64,000 bases of DNA from Thermanaerosceptrum fracticalcis (GTDB lineage: Bacteria; Bacillota; Peptococcia; DRI-13), in assembly GCF_000746025.2 (NCBI RefSeq), contig NZ_CP045798.1:3145501-3209500 (forward strand), read 5' to 3'. The position numbers and the translations under genes are program-made. Shown here piece by piece: positions 62,388 to 64,000 of this stretch (the first letter of the stretch is position 1; each line of letters starts with the position of its first letter). The notes below the pieces were generated by a model. It was given only the letters and a program-made list of their open reading frames with translations, was not told the DNA's origin and did not search any database.

Positions 62388-63791
62388 ATGAATAAATTTG
62401 TAAACCGGGAAAATGAATTGACCTTTTTGCAAAGTGAATACATTAAAAGGCAATCTTCTTTAGTGATTATTTATGGCAGAAGAAGAATCGGAAAGACTTC
62501 CCTAATTAAAAAATTTATTCAGGACAAATCTGCTCTGTATTTTCTCGCTTCTGAAGAGCCGGAAAGGGAAAATATCAACAGTTTTAAAAACCTGTTGGCT
62601 GAATTTACAGGAAATATACTCCTTAGAAGAGGTTCAGACTTCTCCTGGGATGATTTGTTTACCGTATTTAGAGATTATAACAGTAATTACAAAAAGATTC
62701 TTGTTATTGACGAGTTTCAGTATTTAGGCAAGGCCAACAGTGCCTTTCCATCCATCTTTCAGAGGATATGGGACCAAATATTGAAAGATTCATATATCAT
62801 GGTGATTTTATGCGGTTCTTTAATTCATATGATGGAAAGCCAAACCCTTGCTTATTCAAGTCCTTTATACGGAAGAAGAACAGGACAAATCAAGCTGAAG
62901 CAAATTCCTTTTTTGCATTATGGAGAATTTTACGGTAATAAGAGTGAAGAAGAGTTAATACAATATTATGCTGTAACAGGCGGGGTACCGAAGTATATTG
63001 AGGTTTTTCGGGATGTGGAAGATGTTTATGAGGGAATTCAGAAAAATATCTTAACACGACAAAGTTTTTTATATGAAGAACCAATCTTTCTTTTGGAGAA
63101 GGAAGTTTCAGAGATAGGCAGTTATTTTTCAATAATTAAGACTATCGCTCAGGGAAATCATAAACTGGGAAGTATTGCAGCAGCACTGGGAGTATCCCAG
63201 ACCAGCCTAACAAAATATTTGAATACAATGATAAATCTTGATCTAATTCAAAGAGAAGTCCCTATAACTGAGAAAAACCCTGAAAAGAGCAAAAAAGGAC
63301 TTTACTTTATAAAAGATAATTTCATTGAGTTCTGGTTTAAGTTTATCTACCCTTATAGAAATTATCTCGAGATGGATAATACAGAATATGTGATGGAGAA
63401 AATTAAGAATAATTTTATCGACAACCATGTTAGTTTTGTCTACGAAAAAATATGTATGGAAAAATTATGGAAGATGAATGACGAAAATTTCTTGAATTTT
63501 AAAATTTTAAAACTGGGCAAATGGTGGAGAGGCAGCGAAAAAATTGATTTCATAGGTTTAAACGAAGATAGTAAGGACATTGTATTTTGTGAATGTAAAT
63601 ATCACGATAAACCAGTAGATGGAGATGTGTTCTATGATTTATTGCAAAAGGCAAAACAGGTAGACTGGTACAAAAAAGAAAGGAAAGAACAATATGTCCT
63701 GTTTAGTAAATCTGGCTTTACCCATAATTTATTATCCCTGGCTGATAAACGAAAGGATTTAATATTGGTTTTTGGGGTCAGGCTTGCGTAA
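62388..63791 (+). CDS. ATPase_2 / DUF234 family ATPase
   Basis: A 467-residue AAA-type P-loop protein of the archaeal-ATPase group. Walker A is in LVIIYGRRRIGKTSLIKKF (residues 25-43), Walker B in KKILVIDEFQYLGKANSAF near residue 103 and sensor 1 in YIMVILCGSLIHMMES near 143. A winged-helix part lies near 265 (LGSIAAALGVSQTSLTKYLN). The C-terminal DUF234 region has CECKYHDKPVDGDVFYDLLQKA, resembling a PD-(D/E)xK nuclease fold. The role of the family is unclear, possibly defence or mobile-element linked. Low GC compared with the neighbours suggests acquisition. Confidence 0.85.
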   Translation: MNKFVNRENELTFLQSEYIKRQSSLVIIYGRRRIGKTSLIKKFIQDKSALYFLASEEPERENINSFKNLLAEFTGNILLRRGSDFSWDDLFTVFRDYNSNYKKILVIDEFQYLGKANSAFPSIFQRIWDQILKDSYIMVILCGSLIHMMESQTLAYSSPLYGRRTGQIKLKQIPFLHYGEFYGNKSEEELIQYYAVTGGVPKYIEVFRDVEDVYEGIQKNILTRQSFLYEEPIFLLEKEVSEIGSYFSIIKTIAQGNHKLGSIAAALGVSQTSLTKYLNTMINLDLIQREVPITEKNPEKSKKGLYFIKDNFIEFWFKFIYPYRNYLEMDNTEYVMEKIKNNFIDNHVSFVYEKICMEKLWKMNDENFLNFKILKLGKWWRGSEKIDFIGLNEDSKDIVFCECKYHDKPVDGDVFYDLLQKAKQVDWYKKERKEQYVLFSKSGFTHNLLSLADKRKDLILVFGVRLA

Positions 63792-64000
63792 GTGCATTTG
63801 TTTCGCCGTGTGCAAAGGTTTTCCCTGAATTTATTATATATTATTTGGCCCTATGACAGTATTGCAGAATGTTACATAAGGGGAGCATAGGGGGGTAACG
63901 GCAAGAAAGTGATTAAAAACAAATTTGGTTACAACAAACAAAAATTAAGATTAATTTTCTTCATATTTACGGTACAAACAGCTATTTGGCTTATCTTTTT
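63792..64000. other. Right end, no feature recognised
   Basis: AT-rich sequence with short purine-rich runs. No frame, repeat or strong hairpin was seen; a gene may begin beyond the window. Confidence 0.3.

Overview
The window comes from a low-to-medium GC, spore-forming anaerobe of the Clostridia, most likely a Peptococcaceae-like lineage. Supporting genes are a small acid-soluble spore protein, an SpxR/YtoI-type CBS regulator beside dnaE, TRAP (MtrB), a HisZ-type histidine operon, an oxygen-sensitive 4-hydroxybutyryl-CoA dehydratase, lysine 2,3-aminomutase and a Bcd/EtfBA/FixCX electron-transfer operon. This placement is inferred from gene content, not from a marker-gene comparison.

Layout. 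1-7.7 kb: an IS4 transposase running off the left edge, an MFS exporter, an intact IS66 element with an 8-bp target duplication, a decayed membrane-protein gene, a small helical protein and the wreck of a sigma-54 activator. 7.8-12.6 kb: a sigma-54-type promoter followed by acyl-CoA dehydrogenase, etfB, etfA, fixC-like and fixX-like genes. 12.6-19.5 kb: an attenuator-like leader and aroF-tyrA-aroA-aroE-aroC-aroB. 19.8-30.4 kb: an accessory island. Its left half is nested transposon debris (a REP-type transposase split by an IS110 element, plus IS1634-like and IS256 fragments). Its right half is an array of gene cassettes separated by attC-like palindromic sites; the cargo is VapBC, an SRA-HNH modification-dependent nuclease, a decayed TIR-domain protein and a second antitoxin/PIN pair. 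No intact integrase is present. 30.6-38.8 kb: a lipoprotein, an FMN-dependent glutamate synthase-like enzyme behind three evenly spaced operator-like palindromes, tRNA-Pro(CGG), 4-hydroxybutyryl-CoA dehydratase, a sodium:solute symporter and an SASP. 38.9-47.8 kb: spxR/ytoI-like, dnaE, tatA, pgpA, coaD, mtrB (TRAP), a DUF2007 protein and pyruvate kinase. 47.9-55 kb: a YerC/TrpR-like regulator bordered by degenerate heptamer repeats, then hisZGDBHAF-hisIE. 55-61.5 kb: a small protein, kamA, pcrA and ligA. 61.5-64 kb: an IS3 remnant, two large imperfect palindromes and an ATPase_2/DUF234 ATPase.

How it fits together. The core regions carry biosynthesis (aromatic amino acids, histidine, CoA), replication/repair (DnaE, PcrA, LigA) and anaerobic acyl-CoA/amino-acid metabolism. 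TRAP at 45.4 kb and the UAG-rich, terminator-containing leader of the aro operon at 12.7 kb may be regulator and target. The most unusual feature is the 24.3-30.4 kb cassette array: four cassettes each begin with a GTTAG-type core whose reverse complement, extended over 8-15 bases, marks the start of that cassette's own attC-like site, as expected of integron cassettes.
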